From positions 581,176 to 645,175 of the forward strand of contig NZ_SROX01000002.1 of NCBI RefSeq assembly GCF_013141915.1: a stretch of DNA of 64,000 nucleotides. The letters run 5' to 3'. A model generated the notes under the pieces. The model was not told where the DNA came from. It searched no databases and saw only the letters and a list, made by a program, of their open reading frames with translations. The stretch is from Cupriavidus necator (GTDB lineage: Bacteria > Pseudomonadota > Gammaproteobacteria > Burkholderiales > Burkholderiaceae). Made by a program: the position numbers and the translations under genes. Below are positions 11,001 to 20,895 of the stretch, in pieces; within the stretch, counting starts at the first letter, position 1; each line of letters starts with the position of its first letter.

Positions 11001-11530
11001 GCGCGCTGCCAACTCACGACTGCCTCCGGGTCATCTCCGTCGGGTAAGCCGAGCCTTCTAGCGAAGGTGAGCATTCTCTCCGCCAAGTCATCTGCATACG
11101 CGAGGGGCACGCCTGCTTGGCGGAGATACTCGTTGGCCATGAAGTGTGGCCCTGAAACTATTGGCGACGGTTCAAATCCGAGCTCGATGATTGACCGCCT
11201 GAATGCCCGCCAAAGGACATCGCGCTGCCCCTGCGAAAGAGGCGAGTCCGTTCCGATGGCTCGCTGTATATGGGAATACAGCTCGAAATGCCCAGCCTGC
11301 CCCATCCCTTCCATGATGCAAGCGGTCAGGTGTACAGAGAAAAGCGCAGGATACCGCCGGAGGTACCCCGCGTACATTTCCGCTCCGGGACTAGCGAGGG
11401 TCAAGAGCTCGATGCTCACAGTGGTGGAGGGCCGAAGCGATTCCTTCATAAGGCCCAAAAACGGCACGTCGCTCGACTTAATCGTTGCCCGGAGACTCTC
11501 TTCTGCGTCTACTATATGTTGCAACTTCAC
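8096..11530 (-). CDS. druH: Druantia type III DruH-like protein
   Basis: 1144 aa, with a GTG start preceded by GAGGGG. No enzymatic motif is recognisable. The middle (about 250-850) reads as beta-rich segments resembling stacked immunoglobulin-like or jelly-roll domains, with helical N- and C-terminal parts. In type III Druantia a large protein of unknown function, DruH, precedes druE directly; length, order and the four-base ATGA overlap with druE all match. The gene is assigned mainly on this pairing, because the sequence alone gives no family signature I can name with certainty. About 136 bp separate it from hsdR, and this gap (11531-11666) is the likely promoter region for druHE. Confidence 0.7.
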   Translation of the reverse strand: MKLQHIVDAEESLRATIKSSDVPFLGLMKESLRPSTTVSIELLTLASPGAEMYAGYLRRYPALFSVHLTACIMEGMGQAGHFELYSHIQRAIGTDSPLSQGQRDVLWRAFRRSIIELGFEPSPIVSGPHFMANEYLRQAGVPLAYADDLAERMLTFARRLGLPDGDDPEAVVSWQRALEDRLNPPFSMTAKKAVSLDAKGYYTQAFLRVSARHGGISSDDPSNPVERAMARAFDMQGNRGAFRRASLPYISLNEETAGIFVPGGDLREFEFWIDGEAVLHHSGIEDTFVPFNKPLTHKVVIQERAGTQSYRYQLWEDDKTNRILLFTDTGRFKCSGQLQANDTNPIVVPPGSYTCLSRFEPTGIEAEELWDDPYVCAFRISVHPGSTSTLRHGPATLTIQGARQPYSQWSGVSKATNEGIEVHFGQLEFDVEFPSEWSSVAAGGYVLTLSASGSSEQLRIPFSVDASSRATIAVAEALEQHRCAPGFVRLLAEVSRAGENRTLVRSSVNYWWGLSEITPNMQFKCDQLPRNLQSALNENIRIDGNVLKPRDAISRALRLVFQLDERRYQVLSWNVPGIFIEVESTQESGSVSRQMRTIGEVESVSAISSKHILVSSSESGLLSVGDWAIHVDFAKHPSKRLPASLLASRLTPQASSLRFKSDRTGLDVELLRLVQPQFVTRMAARIVEGQYLVEFSMSEEAQAVAIRARDVISGQDVELTLEANTGVWTGHRFGRSRLTSLPAKSGGYTVSVYFDLEQWPSGAWIFGFDAKVGGMWGQLENQRQDVFAAGFICDDQGRPIRSDELLACLSGLTDIESLAVLCRVQDAMSTCYMRECWESLQWIAGIWRALLSRWKGRTVEAVTTLVDVACMRPPEGANSSWLLQQTAGAIMPEMFTLPAVAYSRVNKRAHRVAEALRAISDLKAQYPGVFPDLIHVAAASAFSNLSEMQRGGAPRGFKLASYMEAMRQMGGGIEDSFKLEDASFRPLNGDWLGPVHIRFATRALELAYENSLAGNEIRRGQAMGLCRFVKQKFPAFPQNSHKCLAGSSPVVAPWPTEVVDGIPEEVAQRSDNLEQITHLLSLLAFHCRLEARSDRGLATFMEVLGSAGIPVEPSLTYLLQIGEAVFAYYLLLWELVQKAENIQK

Positions 11531-11666
11531 GGACCCCTCGCTTTCTTATTTTTCGCCCTACGCCTCGGCTCCGCCGAGACTTATGCCACAGTCCAGCTTA
11601 GCCAAGTTAGCGTGAAAGAATCGCTAGCACACAGTTACATCAACTCCCGCACAGTTCTTTCCCGAG

Positions 11667-14600
11667 CTATCCCCAAGCTTCGCCCAGCGCCTCAGCCTGC
11701 CGCAGCACCAGTTCCACAGCTCCATCCTGCTGGTCAGGTGGGTACTTGTATTTCCGTAAGATGCGCTTGACCATCAGCCGCAACTTGGCCCTAACGCTCT
11801 CTCGTGCGGACCAGTCCACGGTGATGTTCTGTCGCAGGTTTTCGGTCAGCTCATGCGCAATCTTCTTCAGCGTCTCGTCAGTCAGTTCTCGAACAGCAGA
11901 TTCGTTGTTCGCCAAGGCGTCATAGAAGCGCACCTCATCCTCGGTCAGCCCGAGCTCTTCGCCCCGGCTGGCGGCGGCGTGGAACTTCTTGGCCATGTCG
12001 ATGAGCTCTTCAATGACTTGGGCGGTCTCAATCGCTCGGTTCTGATAGCGCTTCACCACGTTTGAGAGCATCTCGGAGAACTTCTTCTCCTGAACCACGT
12101 TGCCTGCAAAGCGGCTCTTGATTTCGCCCTCCAGCAGCCGCTCCAGCAATTCCACTGCCAGGTTGCGTTCCGGCAGGTTTCGAACTTCCGCGAGGAAGGC
12201 ATCATCCAGGATGCCGATATTAGGCTTGTCGAGGCCGACCGCCTCGAAGACGTCTATCACTTCTTCTGAGACGACGGCCGAACCGATGATTTGCCGGATG
12301 GCCAGTTCGCGCTCCTCATCGGTACGCTTCTTCTCGCTGAGCTCCCGTTTGGTCAGGATGACTTTAACGGCCTGCATAAACGCCACTTCCTCCCGGACGG
12401 CCTTAGCCTCGTCCAGGGTACAGCAGAGGGTGAAAGCCTTACTCATGGCAAGCGCCGTGTCGGCAAAGCGCTTTTTGCCGTCTTCCAGGCCCAGCACGTG
12501 GTTCGCGGCCCCCGCCAGGCGCTTGTGACCCGCCGTCAGAAAATCGCTGTAGTCATAGCCATGGAGCATGCCGCACAGGATGTCCATCTTCTCCTCGAGA
12601 ATGGCATAAGCCTCTGCGGCATCGACGGTGGGCCGGCCGCGCCCGTGGCTGGCCGTGTATTCCTTTAGCGCGCTCTTGAGCTCATTGGCGATGCCAATGT
12701 AGTCAACCACTAGGCCGCCTTGCTTGTCCTTGAAGACACGATTGACGCGCGCAATGGCCTGCATCAGGTTGTGGCCCTTCATGGGCTTGTCCACGTACAC
12801 GGTATGGACACAAGGGGCATCAAAACCCGTCAACCACATATCCCGCACGATGACGATGCGCAATGGGTCGGCCGGGTCTTTGAAGCGCTTCTCCAGTCGT
12901 TTCTTGACCTGACCGCTGTATATATGGGGCCGTAGCAACGCCTTGTCGCTTGCCGAACCCGTCATCACGATTTTGATGGCCCCCTTCTCCGGGTCGGGGT
13001 CATGCCAGTCGGGGCGGAGCTGAATGATTTCGTTGTAGAGGTGAACGCAAATCTCGCGACTCATGGCGACCACCATGGCCTTGCCGCTCTGAGCCTTGTT
13101 GCGCTCCTCAAAGTGAGCCACGAGGTCTGCGGCTACGGCCGCCACGCGAGGTTCCGCGCCTACGACCTTTTCGAGCGCTGCCCAGCGGCTCTTCAGCTTC
13201 GCTTGCTGGCTCTCCTCCTCGTCCTCAGCCAGTTCGTCCACTTCCGCGTCTATCTGGGGCAGTTCCTCAGCTTTGAGCGATAGCTTGGCGAGGCGGGACT
13301 CGAAGTAGATGGCCACTGTGGCGCCATCTTCCTTGGCCTGCTGCATGTCGTAGACGTGGATGTAGTCGCCGAACACGGCGCGTGTATCGCGGTCCTCGCT
13401 GGATACCGGGGTGCCGGTAAAGGCGACGAACGTAGCGTTGGGCAGCGCATCCCGTAGATGCTGAGCATAGCCGACCTGATACTTCTCCTGGCCGGGCTTG
13501 CCCTTCAGCTGGGCCTCAAAGCCATACTGGGTGCGGTGGGCTTCGTCGGCTATGACCACGATATTGTGCCGGTCCGACAGCATGGGGAAGACATCTTCGT
13601 CTTCCCCCGGCATGAACTTCTGGATAGTCGCGAAGACAATTCCGCCGGAAGGCCGGTTGGCCAGCTTCGCCCGCAAGTCCTGGCGCGTTTCGACCTGCAC
13701 CGGCTGCTCACGCAACAAATCCTGCGCCAGGGAGAACACGCCGAAGAGTTGCCCATCCAGGTCATTGCGGTCTGTGATGACAACAATGGTCGGGTTCTCC
13801 GTTGCCGCTTCCTGCATCACTCGAGCGGCGAAGCACGTCATGGTGATGCTCTTGCCGCTCCCCTGCGTGTGCCAGACCACACCGCCTTTGTGACTGCCAC
13901 CGGGCCGGCAGGCCGACACTACTTGCTGAATGGCGGCACGAACGGCGTGGAACTGGTGATAGCCGGCGATTTTCTTGACAAGCGTGCCATCGTCCTCGAA
14001 CAGCACGAAGAAGCGCAGGTAGTCAAGCAGGTAGGCTGGCGCCAGCACTCCACGGACGAGCGTTTCCAACTCATTGAACTGGCCGAGCGGGTCTAGGGTA
14101 GCGCCATCGATGGTGCGCCACTGCATGTAGCGCTCGGCATTGGCCGAGAGCGAGCCCATGCGTGCTTGCGAGCCGTCACTGATGACCAGGATTTCGTTGT
14201 ACTGGAAGACGTCGGGAATCTGGTCCTTGTAGGTCTGAATCTGGTCGTAGGCCTTCCATATATCGGCGTTCTCGTCGGCGGGGTTCTTCAACTCCAGCAG
14301 TACCAACGGCAGGCCGTTGACGAACATAATGATGTCAGGCCGCCGGGTGTGATGCGGACCTTTGATGGAAAACTGATTGACGGCGAGCCATTCGTTGGTC
14401 GCCGAATTGGCCCAATCGATGAGGCGAACGAAATCGCCTCGCGTTTCGCCGCCCTTCTGGTATTCGACCGGCACCCCCCCCACCAGCATTTGATGGAAGC
14501 GTCGGTTTGCAGAAAGCTGAACGGGGATGCCCAGGTCTTGAATCTGGCGCACAGCGTCTTCGCGGGCAGCCAGCGGGATGCTTGGGTTCAAGCGTGCAAT

Positions 14601-14753
14601 GGCACAGCGTAGACGTTCAACCAACAGGATTTGGCGGTAGTCGGCGCGCTCGGCGTTCGCTCCATCGCGAGCGATGTCCGGGCCGAAAATCGTGTCATAG
14701 CCGACTTCGGAGAGCCAGCCGAGCGCTTCCTTTTCCAGTTGGTCTTCTGTCAT
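11667..14753 (-). CDS. hsdR: type I restriction enzyme R subunit
   Basis: 1028 aa, the ATP-dependent translocase and endonuclease of a type I R-M complex. The nuclease domain has a PD-(D/E)xK-like core near 135-160 ([11 protein letters not shown] followed by LLELKNP). The motor has Walker [12 protein letters not shown] (about 299-309), DEAH in [11 protein letters not shown] (about 402) and the helicase motif [15 protein letters not shown]. It is the last gene of hsdM-hsdS-hsdR, 7 bp after hsdS, with all catalytic motifs present, so the system looks active. The C-terminal 200 residues are helical, as expected for the part that contacts the methyltransferase. Confidence 0.95.
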   Translation of the reverse strand: MTEDQLEKEALGWLSEVGYDTIFGPDIARDGANAERADYRQILLVERLRCAIARLNPSIPLAAREDAVRQIQDLGIPVQLSANRRFHQMLVGGVPVEYQKGGETRGDFVRLIDWANSATNEWLAVNQFSIKGPHHTRRPDIIMFVNGLPLVLLELKNPADENADIWKAYDQIQTYKDQIPDVFQYNEILVISDGSQARMGSLSANAERYMQWRTIDGATLDPLGQFNELETLVRGVLAPAYLLDYLRFFVLFEDDGTLVKKIAGYHQFHAVRAAIQQVVSACRPGGSHKGGVVWHTQGSGKSITMTCFAARVMQEAATENPTIVVITDRNDLDGQLFGVFSLAQDLLREQPVQVETRQDLRAKLANRPSGGIVFATIQKFMPGEDEDVFPMLSDRHNIVVIADEAHRTQYGFEAQLKGKPGQEKYQVGYAQHLRDALPNATFVAFTGTPVSSEDRDTRAVFGDYIHVYDMQQAKEDGATVAIYFESRLAKLSLKAEELPQIDAEVDELAEDEEESQQAKLKSRWAALEKVVGAEPRVAAVAADLVAHFEERNKAQSGKAMVVAMSREICVHLYNEIIQLRPDWHDPDPEKGAIKIVMTGSASDKALLRPHIYSGQVKKRLEKRFKDPADPLRIVIVRDMWLTGFDAPCVHTVYVDKPMKGHNLMQAIARVNRVFKDKQGGLVVDYIGIANELKSALKEYTASHGRGRPTVDAAEAYAILEEKMDILCGMLHGYDYSDFLTAGHKRLAGAANHVLGLEDGKKRFADTALAMSKAFTLCCTLDEAKAVREEVAFMQAVKVILTKRELSEKKRTDEERELAIRQIIGSAVVSEEVIDVFEAVGLDKPNIGILDDAFLAEVRNLPERNLAVELLERLLEGEIKSRFAGNVVQEKKFSEMLSNVVKRYQNRAIETAQVIEELIDMAKKFHAAASRGEELGLTEDEVRFYDALANNESAVRELTDETLKKIAHELTENLRQNITVDWSARESVRAKLRLMVKRILRKYKYPPDQQDGAVELVLRQAEALGEAWG

Positions 14754-14760
14754 GGTGTCT

Positions 14761-16125
14761 TCAGGCTGCGAGGGCTTCTGCTTCTGCCTCAGGGAGACGG
14801 AGTTGACCGGATATTAGTCGGGGAAGAAGGGTATTTCGAATAGCTACCAAGGATGAGACTTGCGTCTGGTTTTCAAAGGCCTTCTCATAAATTGGGCCGG
14901 CAATCTCACTGAAAAGACTAATGACAGTCTCATCGGGTCGAACAACACGCAGTCGCTTCATATCAGCAACAGTTACATGCCCCAATCCTGTAGTCTGTTT
15001 GTTGCGAGCGAGCTCAGCAAACTTCGGCCGTAAGTACCTGAGCGTTTGGAGGACAAATGACCGCTCTATTGCGCGATGCGGGACCACGCGGAAGATATGC
15101 TGATTCAACCATGCTTCGCTGTGATGCCAAACGAACGTGTCAATGGACGTATCGGGATTACCAGACCACGAAAATAGAATATCTCCTAGTCGAATGCGAT
15201 ATTTTTCCGACATCTCCACATCAGAGTACGCCGTCTGGGATGTAACGCCGGCTTTCAATTCGGCAATCTTAATTATTGGTAATCCACGACGTTCAGCGTT
15301 GGGGTCAAAAGCCTTGTATGCAGCACCATTGATATAACTCGCCAATTCATACACCGGGCATGGCCTCCACCCCTTCGGCACCAGCCCCAACTCCGATTCC
15401 TCAAACGCATCTGGAAACAGCGCAGCGATGGCTTCGTCCATGCCCTCCGGGACCCGACCACTCTGTTTGGCGCGGACGGGGTCGAAGTCGATGAACCAGG
15501 ATTTGAACAGCGCTTGGGCGATGGCTTCCAGCGTGGTGCTGTTTTCACGCAGAAGGGAGATTCGCTCGTCGAGAGCGTCAAGAATCCCCGCCATCCGCTC
15601 TTGCTCGGCAAGGGGGGGAAGGGGAACGACGAACGACTCTATATGGCCTTTAGTGATAGCCCTTCGCGACCCTCCGGCATTAAATCCCTCAATATAAGCC
15701 TTGATTAAAGGATGAGTGAGGTAGCTTAGCACGTAGCCTGGATTTGCCTGCGTTTTGTCCAGACGAATTATAGATACATGTTGGTTTACACATGCAGGCA
15801 AGACAGACTCGGGAACCAGACATGCGCGCCCAAAGGTAGCCCCGTCACCGGTGATGTTCAGCAACAAGTCATCCTTTTTTAGCATCGCATTTCGCAACCC
15901 AGCAGCCTGTTCGTCGGAAATGAAAGCCAAACCGTCGTTAGAGAACGCCCGGTCGAACACGTTCTGGCTACGGACCAATGCATAATTGGTGCGCTTCTCT
16001 TGATACGCGGCCTGGCCCCCGGTCGGTGTTGCGCCCGAGCCAATCTTTGTCGATATGTCTTTCAAGCGAACGAGCCGCCATGAGCTCGGACAGTCGATTG
16101 GGGAAACCAAAAACTCAGAACTCAT
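14761..16125 (-). CDS. hsdS: type I restriction-modification specificity subunit S
   Basis: 454 aa. Two target-recognition domains are separated by the conserved helical spacer at about 175-235, with [20 protein letters not shown] and [16 protein letters not shown]. The N-terminal TRD starts [13 protein letters not shown], and the second follows [13 protein letters not shown]. The start overlaps hsdM by 11 bp, and hsdR follows after 7 bp, so the three are one operon. Both TRD segments are visibly more AT-rich than hsdM and hsdR, which is common because TRDs are exchanged by recombination. The target sequence cannot be read from the protein; it would be a bipartite site. Confidence 0.93.
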   Translation of the reverse strand: MSSEFLVSPIDCPSSWRLVRLKDISTKIGSGATPTGGQAAYQEKRTNYALVRSQNVFDRAFSNDGLAFISDEQAAGLRNAMLKKDDLLLNITGDGATFGRACLVPESVLPACVNQHVSIIRLDKTQANPGYVLSYLTHPLIKAYIEGFNAGGSRRAITKGHIESFVVPLPPLAEQERMAGILDALDERISLLRENSTTLEAIAQALFKSWFIDFDPVRAKQSGRVPEGMDEAIAALFPDAFEESELGLVPKGWRPCPVYELASYINGAAYKAFDPNAERRGLPIIKIAELKAGVTSQTAYSDVEMSEKYRIRLGDILFSWSGNPDTSIDTFVWHHSEAWLNQHIFRVVPHRAIERSFVLQTLRYLRPKFAELARNKQTTGLGHVTVADMKRLRVVRPDETVISLFSEIAGPIYEKAFENQTQVSSLVAIRNTLLPRLISGQLRLPEAEAEALAA

Positions 16126-17674
16126 ATCCTAGCGCCCCAATTTTCTGCCGAATCAACTGGTCCAGCTCTGCACCCTTCGCCATCTGCTCGCCCAGCTTCT
16201 CTGTGAGCTTCTGCATCTTCTCGGCAAAAGCCTCATCATCGTTCTCAACCTCCTCGGCACCAACATAGCGCCCCGGGGTGAGCACATGGCCGTGCTCCGC
16301 AATCTCCGCCAACTTCACGCTGCGGCAGTAGCCGGGAACGTCTTCATATTTGCCGACGCCTTCGCCAGCCTCATCCCGCCACGCAGCGACGGTATTGGCA
16401 ATCCTTTCGATGGTTTCGTCGACCAATTCCGCCTGGACTCGGCTAATCATGGCCCCAAGCTTCCGCGCGTCGATGAACAGCACTTCACCCTTTCGGGTGA
16501 TTTTCTGCTTGGTTAGGAACCACAGGCAGGCAGGAATCTGGGTGTTGAAGAAAAGCTGCCCAGGCAGAGCCACCATGACTTCAACCACATCGGCGTCCAC
16601 CATCGCCCGACGAATGTCGCCTTCACTGTTCTGGCTCGAGCTCATGGAACCGTTGGCCAGGACGATGCCGGCTCGGCCGTTTGGCTTCAGGTGATACAGC
16701 ATGTGCTGCAGCCACGCATAGTTGGCATTGCCCTGCGGCGGCGTGCCATAGACCCAGCGGGGGTCGCCCTCCAGGCTGCCGTGCCACCAGTCGCTGACGT
16801 TGAAAGGTGGGTTGGCCAAGATGAAGTCGGCGCGCAGGTCTGGGTGCTGGTTGCGGACAAAGGTGTCAGCAGGTTCCCGCCCCAAGTTGTAGTCGATGCC
16901 CCGGATGGCCAGGTTCATGGCCGCCAGGCGCCAAGTGGTGGGATTGGACTCCTGTCCGTAGATGGACACGTCGCCTAGCTTGCCGCCGTGGGCTTCAATG
17001 AATCTTTCCGACTGGACGAACATGCCCCCGGAACCGCAGCACGGGTCATAGACCTTGCCATGATGGGGCGCGAGGATTGCCACCAGCGTTTTGACGATGG
17101 AAGCTGGGGTGTAGAACTGCCCGCCCTTCTTCCCTTCGGCACTGGCGAACTGGCCAAGGAAGTATTCGTAGACTTGGCCCAGGACATCGCGAGCCTGGCT
17201 GGCGTCTTCGCCAAAGCCAATGGTGGAAATCAGGTCGACCAGTTCCCCCAGCTTCCCATCCGGCAAGTGCGCCCGTGCATAGCGCTTGTCCAGGATGCCC
17301 TTGAGCTTGGGGTTCTCCCCCTCGATATCGGCGAGTGCCTCATCGATGCGTTTGCCAATGTCCGTCTGCTTGGCCGAGCTGCGGAGGTTCTCCCAGCGAG
17401 CCGTCTCGGGCACCCAGAAAACATTGACTTCCTTGTAGTAGTCCCGGTCTTCCAGCTCTTCCGCGAGCATCTTGTCGTCGCACTCGTGCAGGAAGTACTC
17501 GTCGCTTTCATCGCCGAAGCGGCGGGTCAGCTCGGCCCTCCGGGCGGCAAACGTGTCAGAAATGTACTTGAGGAAGATGAGACCAAGGACGAGATGCTTG
17601 TATTCGGCAGCATCGATATTGGCCCGCAGCTTGTCAGCCGCAGCCCAGAGTGTTTTTTTGATGTCGTCGAGCAT
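16115..17674 (-). CDS. hsdM: type I restriction-modification DNA methyltransferase subunit M
   Basis: 519 aa N6-adenine methyltransferase. The N-terminal helical HsdM domain (MLDDIKKTLWAAADKLR) is followed by the SAM-binding motif I DPCCGSGGMFVQS (about 215) and the catalytic NPPF in ILANPPFNVSDWW (about 288). The C-terminal tail is charged and coiled (about 470-510). It is the first gene of hsdM-S-R. The 234 bp upstream (17675-17908) separate it from the DUF2971 gene and are the place to look for the operon promoter; no strong Shine-Dalgarno is visible before the ATG. Confidence 0.95.
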   Translation of the reverse strand: MLDDIKKTLWAAADKLRANIDAAEYKHLVLGLIFLKYISDTFAARRAELTRRFGDESDEYFLHECDDKMLAEELEDRDYYKEVNVFWVPETARWENLRSSAKQTDIGKRIDEALADIEGENPKLKGILDKRYARAHLPDGKLGELVDLISTIGFGEDASQARDVLGQVYEYFLGQFASAEGKKGGQFYTPASIVKTLVAILAPHHGKVYDPCCGSGGMFVQSERFIEAHGGKLGDVSIYGQESNPTTWRLAAMNLAIRGIDYNLGREPADTFVRNQHPDLRADFILANPPFNVSDWWHGSLEGDPRWVYGTPPQGNANYAWLQHMLYHLKPNGRAGIVLANGSMSSSQNSEGDIRRAMVDADVVEVMVALPGQLFFNTQIPACLWFLTKQKITRKGEVLFIDARKLGAMISRVQAELVDETIERIANTVAAWRDEAGEGVGKYEDVPGYCRSVKLAEIAEHGHVLTPGRYVGAEEVENDDEAFAEKMQKLTEKLGEQMAKGAELDQLIRQKIGALGYEF

Positions 17675-17908
17675 TGAGGCGCTTCGGGGGTGTTTTAAGC
17701 GGAAGCACCATTATGAGGCCAGCCCCCCCTTCGGCACCACCACACTCCCGTCTGGCGACGCAAAATATTGACGTTCAGTCGGGCATCGACAACAGGGAAC
17801 GCCAACGTACCCGTCCGTTGGTCGTGACTTCCGTGCCGGTCTGCGCCGCCCCCAATGGCTGGGAAAAGCAATCATGGAAGCTGTAAGGCCGGCTGTAACG
17901 CCCTACCT

Positions 17909-18907
17909 CTAGAAGCGAATGGGGATGCTCGAGCAGGTAACGTCAATGACATAGCCTTTACTTTTCAGGAACGCTTTGAGCTTAGTTTCGCGCTCATCCT
18001 GAGTGGGTCCGGGTCCGACGATAATGCGTCGAATCGGCAAGCGGGGGGCACGTCCGACGTCAAGTCCCTCGAAGAGACGGATATGGGGCACAGACTGGCC
18101 GCCGCGCATAAAAGAGTGGCGAGGACGTTCGACGAGCTTGCTACCATCAATTTCATGCAGTCGACGTGCACGCTCTCCATTTAGCGTAGCGACAAGGCGG
18201 ACCTCTCTCTCTTCGGCAAAAGCCCAATGCTTGTAATGAATGCAGCAGTTCAAAAATGGTTCGAGCACTGGCTCGATAGCCTCAGGCGAACTCCCCCTTT
18301 TGAACCATACGCTAAGAGCGTTTCGCAGAGAGGGGAGGGAATCCAGGCGGCGCTCCATGACCTCCGCCGAGTCAGACGAATAGCTGACGTCGCCGCAACT
18401 CAGACGGCATGGCCACACCGAATGTTCCTGCTCCATGAGCCTTTCGAGTTCGGCGGTATCGAACACTAGTGAGTAGCCCCCGTTACCTCCATAGTATCGC
18501 CATTGGCTCAATAATCCATGATTGCGAGCTTCTGAGTAGTCCCCATTTGGGGTACAAAAGGAGGTTATATAAAACTCAAACAGATTCTCAACTGGGTCAC
18601 TTTTGTGAAGCGTGTCATGCATCATGTCGGCCAAACCCATGCTTTGCTCACGACAAACCGCCTCGACACCACCATTCTCGACTAACCAGCTCTTGGCCTC
18701 GGAGTTTGTTGACGCTACCTCGTTTGCGCGCTCAATGAGTAGAGGTCTTATGATTCCGGCGAGAGCGTGACGAAACTGCAAGAGCTCACTTTCGTCATTA
18801 ACATGCTTCCAGTGGGTCGCCCACAGACACTGCGACTCAAGGATTCCGAACAGACCGGACACGCTGGTGTAATGGAACAACTCTGGATACGCCTCTGATA
18901 TGAGCAT
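17909..18907 (-). CDS. DUF2971 family protein
   Basis: 332 aa from the ATG at 18907, chosen because AGAGG lies five bases upstream and the protein then begins at the conserved LFHYTSVSGLFGILES. The upstream in-frame extension to 18958 has no comparable ribosome site. DUF2971 hallmarks are present: HYTS near residue 12, LWATHWKHVNDESEL near 28-42, and later SQWRYYGGNGGYSLVF. DUF2971 proteins are often found in defence islands and have an ADP-ribosyltransferase-like look, but their biochemistry is not established here. It lies 186 bp downstream of the SIR2 gene in the same orientation and could be a partner of it or a stand-alone gene. Confidence 0.8.
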   Translation of the reverse strand: MLISEAYPELFHYTSVSGLFGILESQCLWATHWKHVNDESELLQFRHALAGIIRPLLIERANEVASTNSEAKSWLVENGGVEAVCREQSMGLADMMHDTLHKSDPVENLFEFYITSFCTPNGDYSEARNHGLLSQWRYYGGNGGYSLVFDTAELERLMEQEHSVWPCRLSCGDVSYSSDSAEVMERRLDSLPSLRNALSVWFKRGSSPEAIEPVLEPFLNCCIHYKHWAFAEEREVRLVATLNGERARRLHEIDGSKLVERPRHSFMRGGQSVPHIRLFEGLDVGRAPRLPIRRIIVGPGPTQDERETKLKAFLKSKGYVIDVTCSSIPIRF

Positions 18908-19093
18908 TTCGACCTCTAATAACTTCAGGTACCTTGTTGTTGCGGCAAATGACACCACGTGTCGCGCTCATCGCGAAGAAGGAAGCAGCTAGGACAACAG
19001 CCGTTGAGGACATCGCTAGCCGTCACCTGAGCGTATTGGTAGGGAGAATCCGCGAACCGTCGATGGACCAAGCATCAACTGGCTCCGACTGCA

Positions 19094-20656
19094 CTATCGC
19101 CAACCATAAACTGCCCTGTCATACAAGCAGGCAAGCTTCCGGAACGCTGTTGAATACGGCGAGGTCGGCAAGCGGTCAATATGGGCTCTCAAGAATTCGA
19201 GAATCGCAGGGTAATCAGCCTCCTCCCAGTCGGCGAAAGGAAGGTACTGGGCCACAATTTCTGGCGTATACCGCTCCAACATCTGCCGGACTGTCAAGCC
19301 CTTGTAATTTCGCATGTAGCCTTTTGCGAGGCTTTTAACGCGAAAATCCGCCGGCTGCAAACCAAGGTATTTCTCGACGTCATACCCAACTCTGGCACAT
19401 GCCTCTTGGCTGTCAATTCCAGCAGTCCTCAGTAGATGGAAAACCGGCAAATATTTCAGCCCCTTGGACAATTCTGGCAATGTTTCCGCCAAAATTCTCC
19501 CCGGCTCATAAATTTTCTTGTCACGAAGAAGCTCCTCATAGATGCTGACAGCAGTAATTGCCCGATACCCATAATCTGCAAGTCGGCGTTCCTCTTCCTG
19601 GGCTCGTTCCTTTGCCACACCTACCCCAACCACAAATTCTATGTCGCCTTTGGCCTCCACCTCATCGATGTCAACAACACAAAGCTTCGCCTCAGGCTCT
19701 CCACCCTTCACCAGTTCGTATAGCTGCTCCTTGCAGTATCTGAGCACGCGAGCGGGAATCTTTCTTCGCTTGGTTTCCAAGGCATTGTAGATTTGACTAA
19801 AGTCGTTTGTTCTTAATAATGTAATTGGGACATTGGTTTTTTCGAGCGCAAAAACTGTGTTGGATATTGAGGCAGCCTCACCTTCCTTAAGGCGCTCAAC
19901 AAAGATGAGGTTGTTATTTAATTGCTCCAACCTCTCCTTTCCAATACAGGCGCAAATGGCGCGCAACATACTGACGATGTTTTGGTCGGAGAGGGAGTAC
20001 CCCATAAAAATGACAGGGTGCTCGACAAAGATTGTTATTAATTTTGCGGCAAGGTAGGCGTTGCGCTCAGCAAAGCTGTCGTAGTCAGCCTCGGTCAAAA
20101 TTAGGCTTCGAGGTGTATTCACGCAACCGTGAATCTTGTATATTTCACCAATTGATTGGGGATTCGAGAACAACAACTCCTCCTGACCTACGTAGACTTT
20201 GTAGTCTGGGAATAATTCCTGAAGGAATGTATCCCAATTTGTGGTTATAATTCCATCCACATTAAGGCGACCAAGTGCAGCCAGCTCTTCGGAATATGGG
20301 TGCTGCGCAACACCATCGAGCTTAACACCCTTAATATAGTTGGAAATCTCCAACCGCAAGGCAGCAGTAAGGTCAGTAATCTTTTTGCTGTGTTTCTTCC
20401 TGCTTTCCTCAAATACTTCACTTTTCCACCACACCTCATGAAAATCGGACGCCATTAGCGTGGCGACGCGGGGCAGATTACCGTTGGCTGTAGAAAGATA
20501 GTATTCGTAGGGCTTGATATGGCTACAGAAGCGCTCGAGAAGAGCCGCCCAACTTTCCAGGCCAAGGTATCGTCTTGAAAGGCCGGACCCCGCAAAGAGA
20601 AAAGGGCCTGCTGGATGAGCTTCGAGAAGCTTGGTGAGCTGCTCTAGAATTGACAT
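19094..20656 (-). CDS. SIR2-like NAD-dependent defence protein with C-terminal extension
   Basis: 520 aa. The first 280 residues form a SIR2-like Rossmann domain: FAGSGLS (21-27), ITTNWDTFLQ (137-146), KIHG with the candidate catalytic His at 176, and FMGYSLSD (217-224). In phage defence, SIR2 domains deplete NAD+ after infection. Residues about 290-520 form a second, mostly helical region I cannot assign; it may sense the trigger or mediate oligomerisation. No Shine-Dalgarno precedes the ATG, and a candidate promoter ends almost at the start codon, so translation may be leaderless. The gene is clearly AT-richer than the core genome. It is the first gene inside the element from the glmS side. 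Confidence 0.88.
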   Translation of the reverse strand: MSILEQLTKLLEAHPAGPFLFAGSGLSRRYLGLESWAALLERFCSHIKPYEYYLSTANGNLPRVATLMASDFHEVWWKSEVFEESRKKHSKKITDLTAALRLEISNYIKGVKLDGVAQHPYSEELAALGRLNVDGIITTNWDTFLQELFPDYKVYVGQEELLFSNPQSIGEIYKIHGCVNTPRSLILTEADYDSFAERNAYLAAKLITIFVEHPVIFMGYSLSDQNIVSMLRAICACIGKERLEQLNNNLIFVERLKEGEAASISNTVFALEKTNVPITLLRTNDFSQIYNALETKRRKIPARVLRYCKEQLYELVKGGEPEAKLCVVDIDEVEAKGDIEFVVGVGVAKERAQEEERRLADYGYRAITAVSIYEELLRDKKIYEPGRILAETLPELSKGLKYLPVFHLLRTAGIDSQEACARVGYDVEKYLGLQPADFRVKSLAKGYMRNYKGLTVRQMLERYTPEIVAQYLPFADWEEADYPAILEFLRAHIDRLPTSPYSTAFRKLACLYDRAVYGWR

Positions 20657-20659
20657 GTA

Positions 20660-20687
20660 TTTTTATGGCACGCCGAATTAATGACAA
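20660..20687 (-). promoter_or_regulatory. candidate sigma-70 promoter of the SIR2 gene
   Basis: On the minus strand, TTGTCA (20687-20682) and TAAAAA (20665-20660) are separated by 16 bp. Transcription would then start at or next to the ATG at 20656-20654, giving a leaderless or near-leaderless mRNA, which fits the lack of a ribosome-binding site. Inference from sequence only. Confidence 0.4.
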
Positions 20688-20895
20688 GCTACTATGGGGC
20701 GACGTTAGTTAGAAGTCAATTATGTTGACGCGCCGTAGGCCAGCCTGCCATCTTCTTCTCGCCTCACATAAGGGCATATGGCTGGCGGTCAGAGGCGTGC
20801 ATATAGGAGGCAAGGCTAGCTCAGGCACCGCAACGACTGACGCACGACTGAAGACGATGGTTGGCCCATCTTTTCGACGCACTACGCTCGCTTTG

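Noticed and set aside
2178..11530. DISARM or BREX system
   Set aside because: No separate drmA/drmB pair, no PglX, PglZ or BrxC; the helicase and MZB parts are in a single chain as in DruE.
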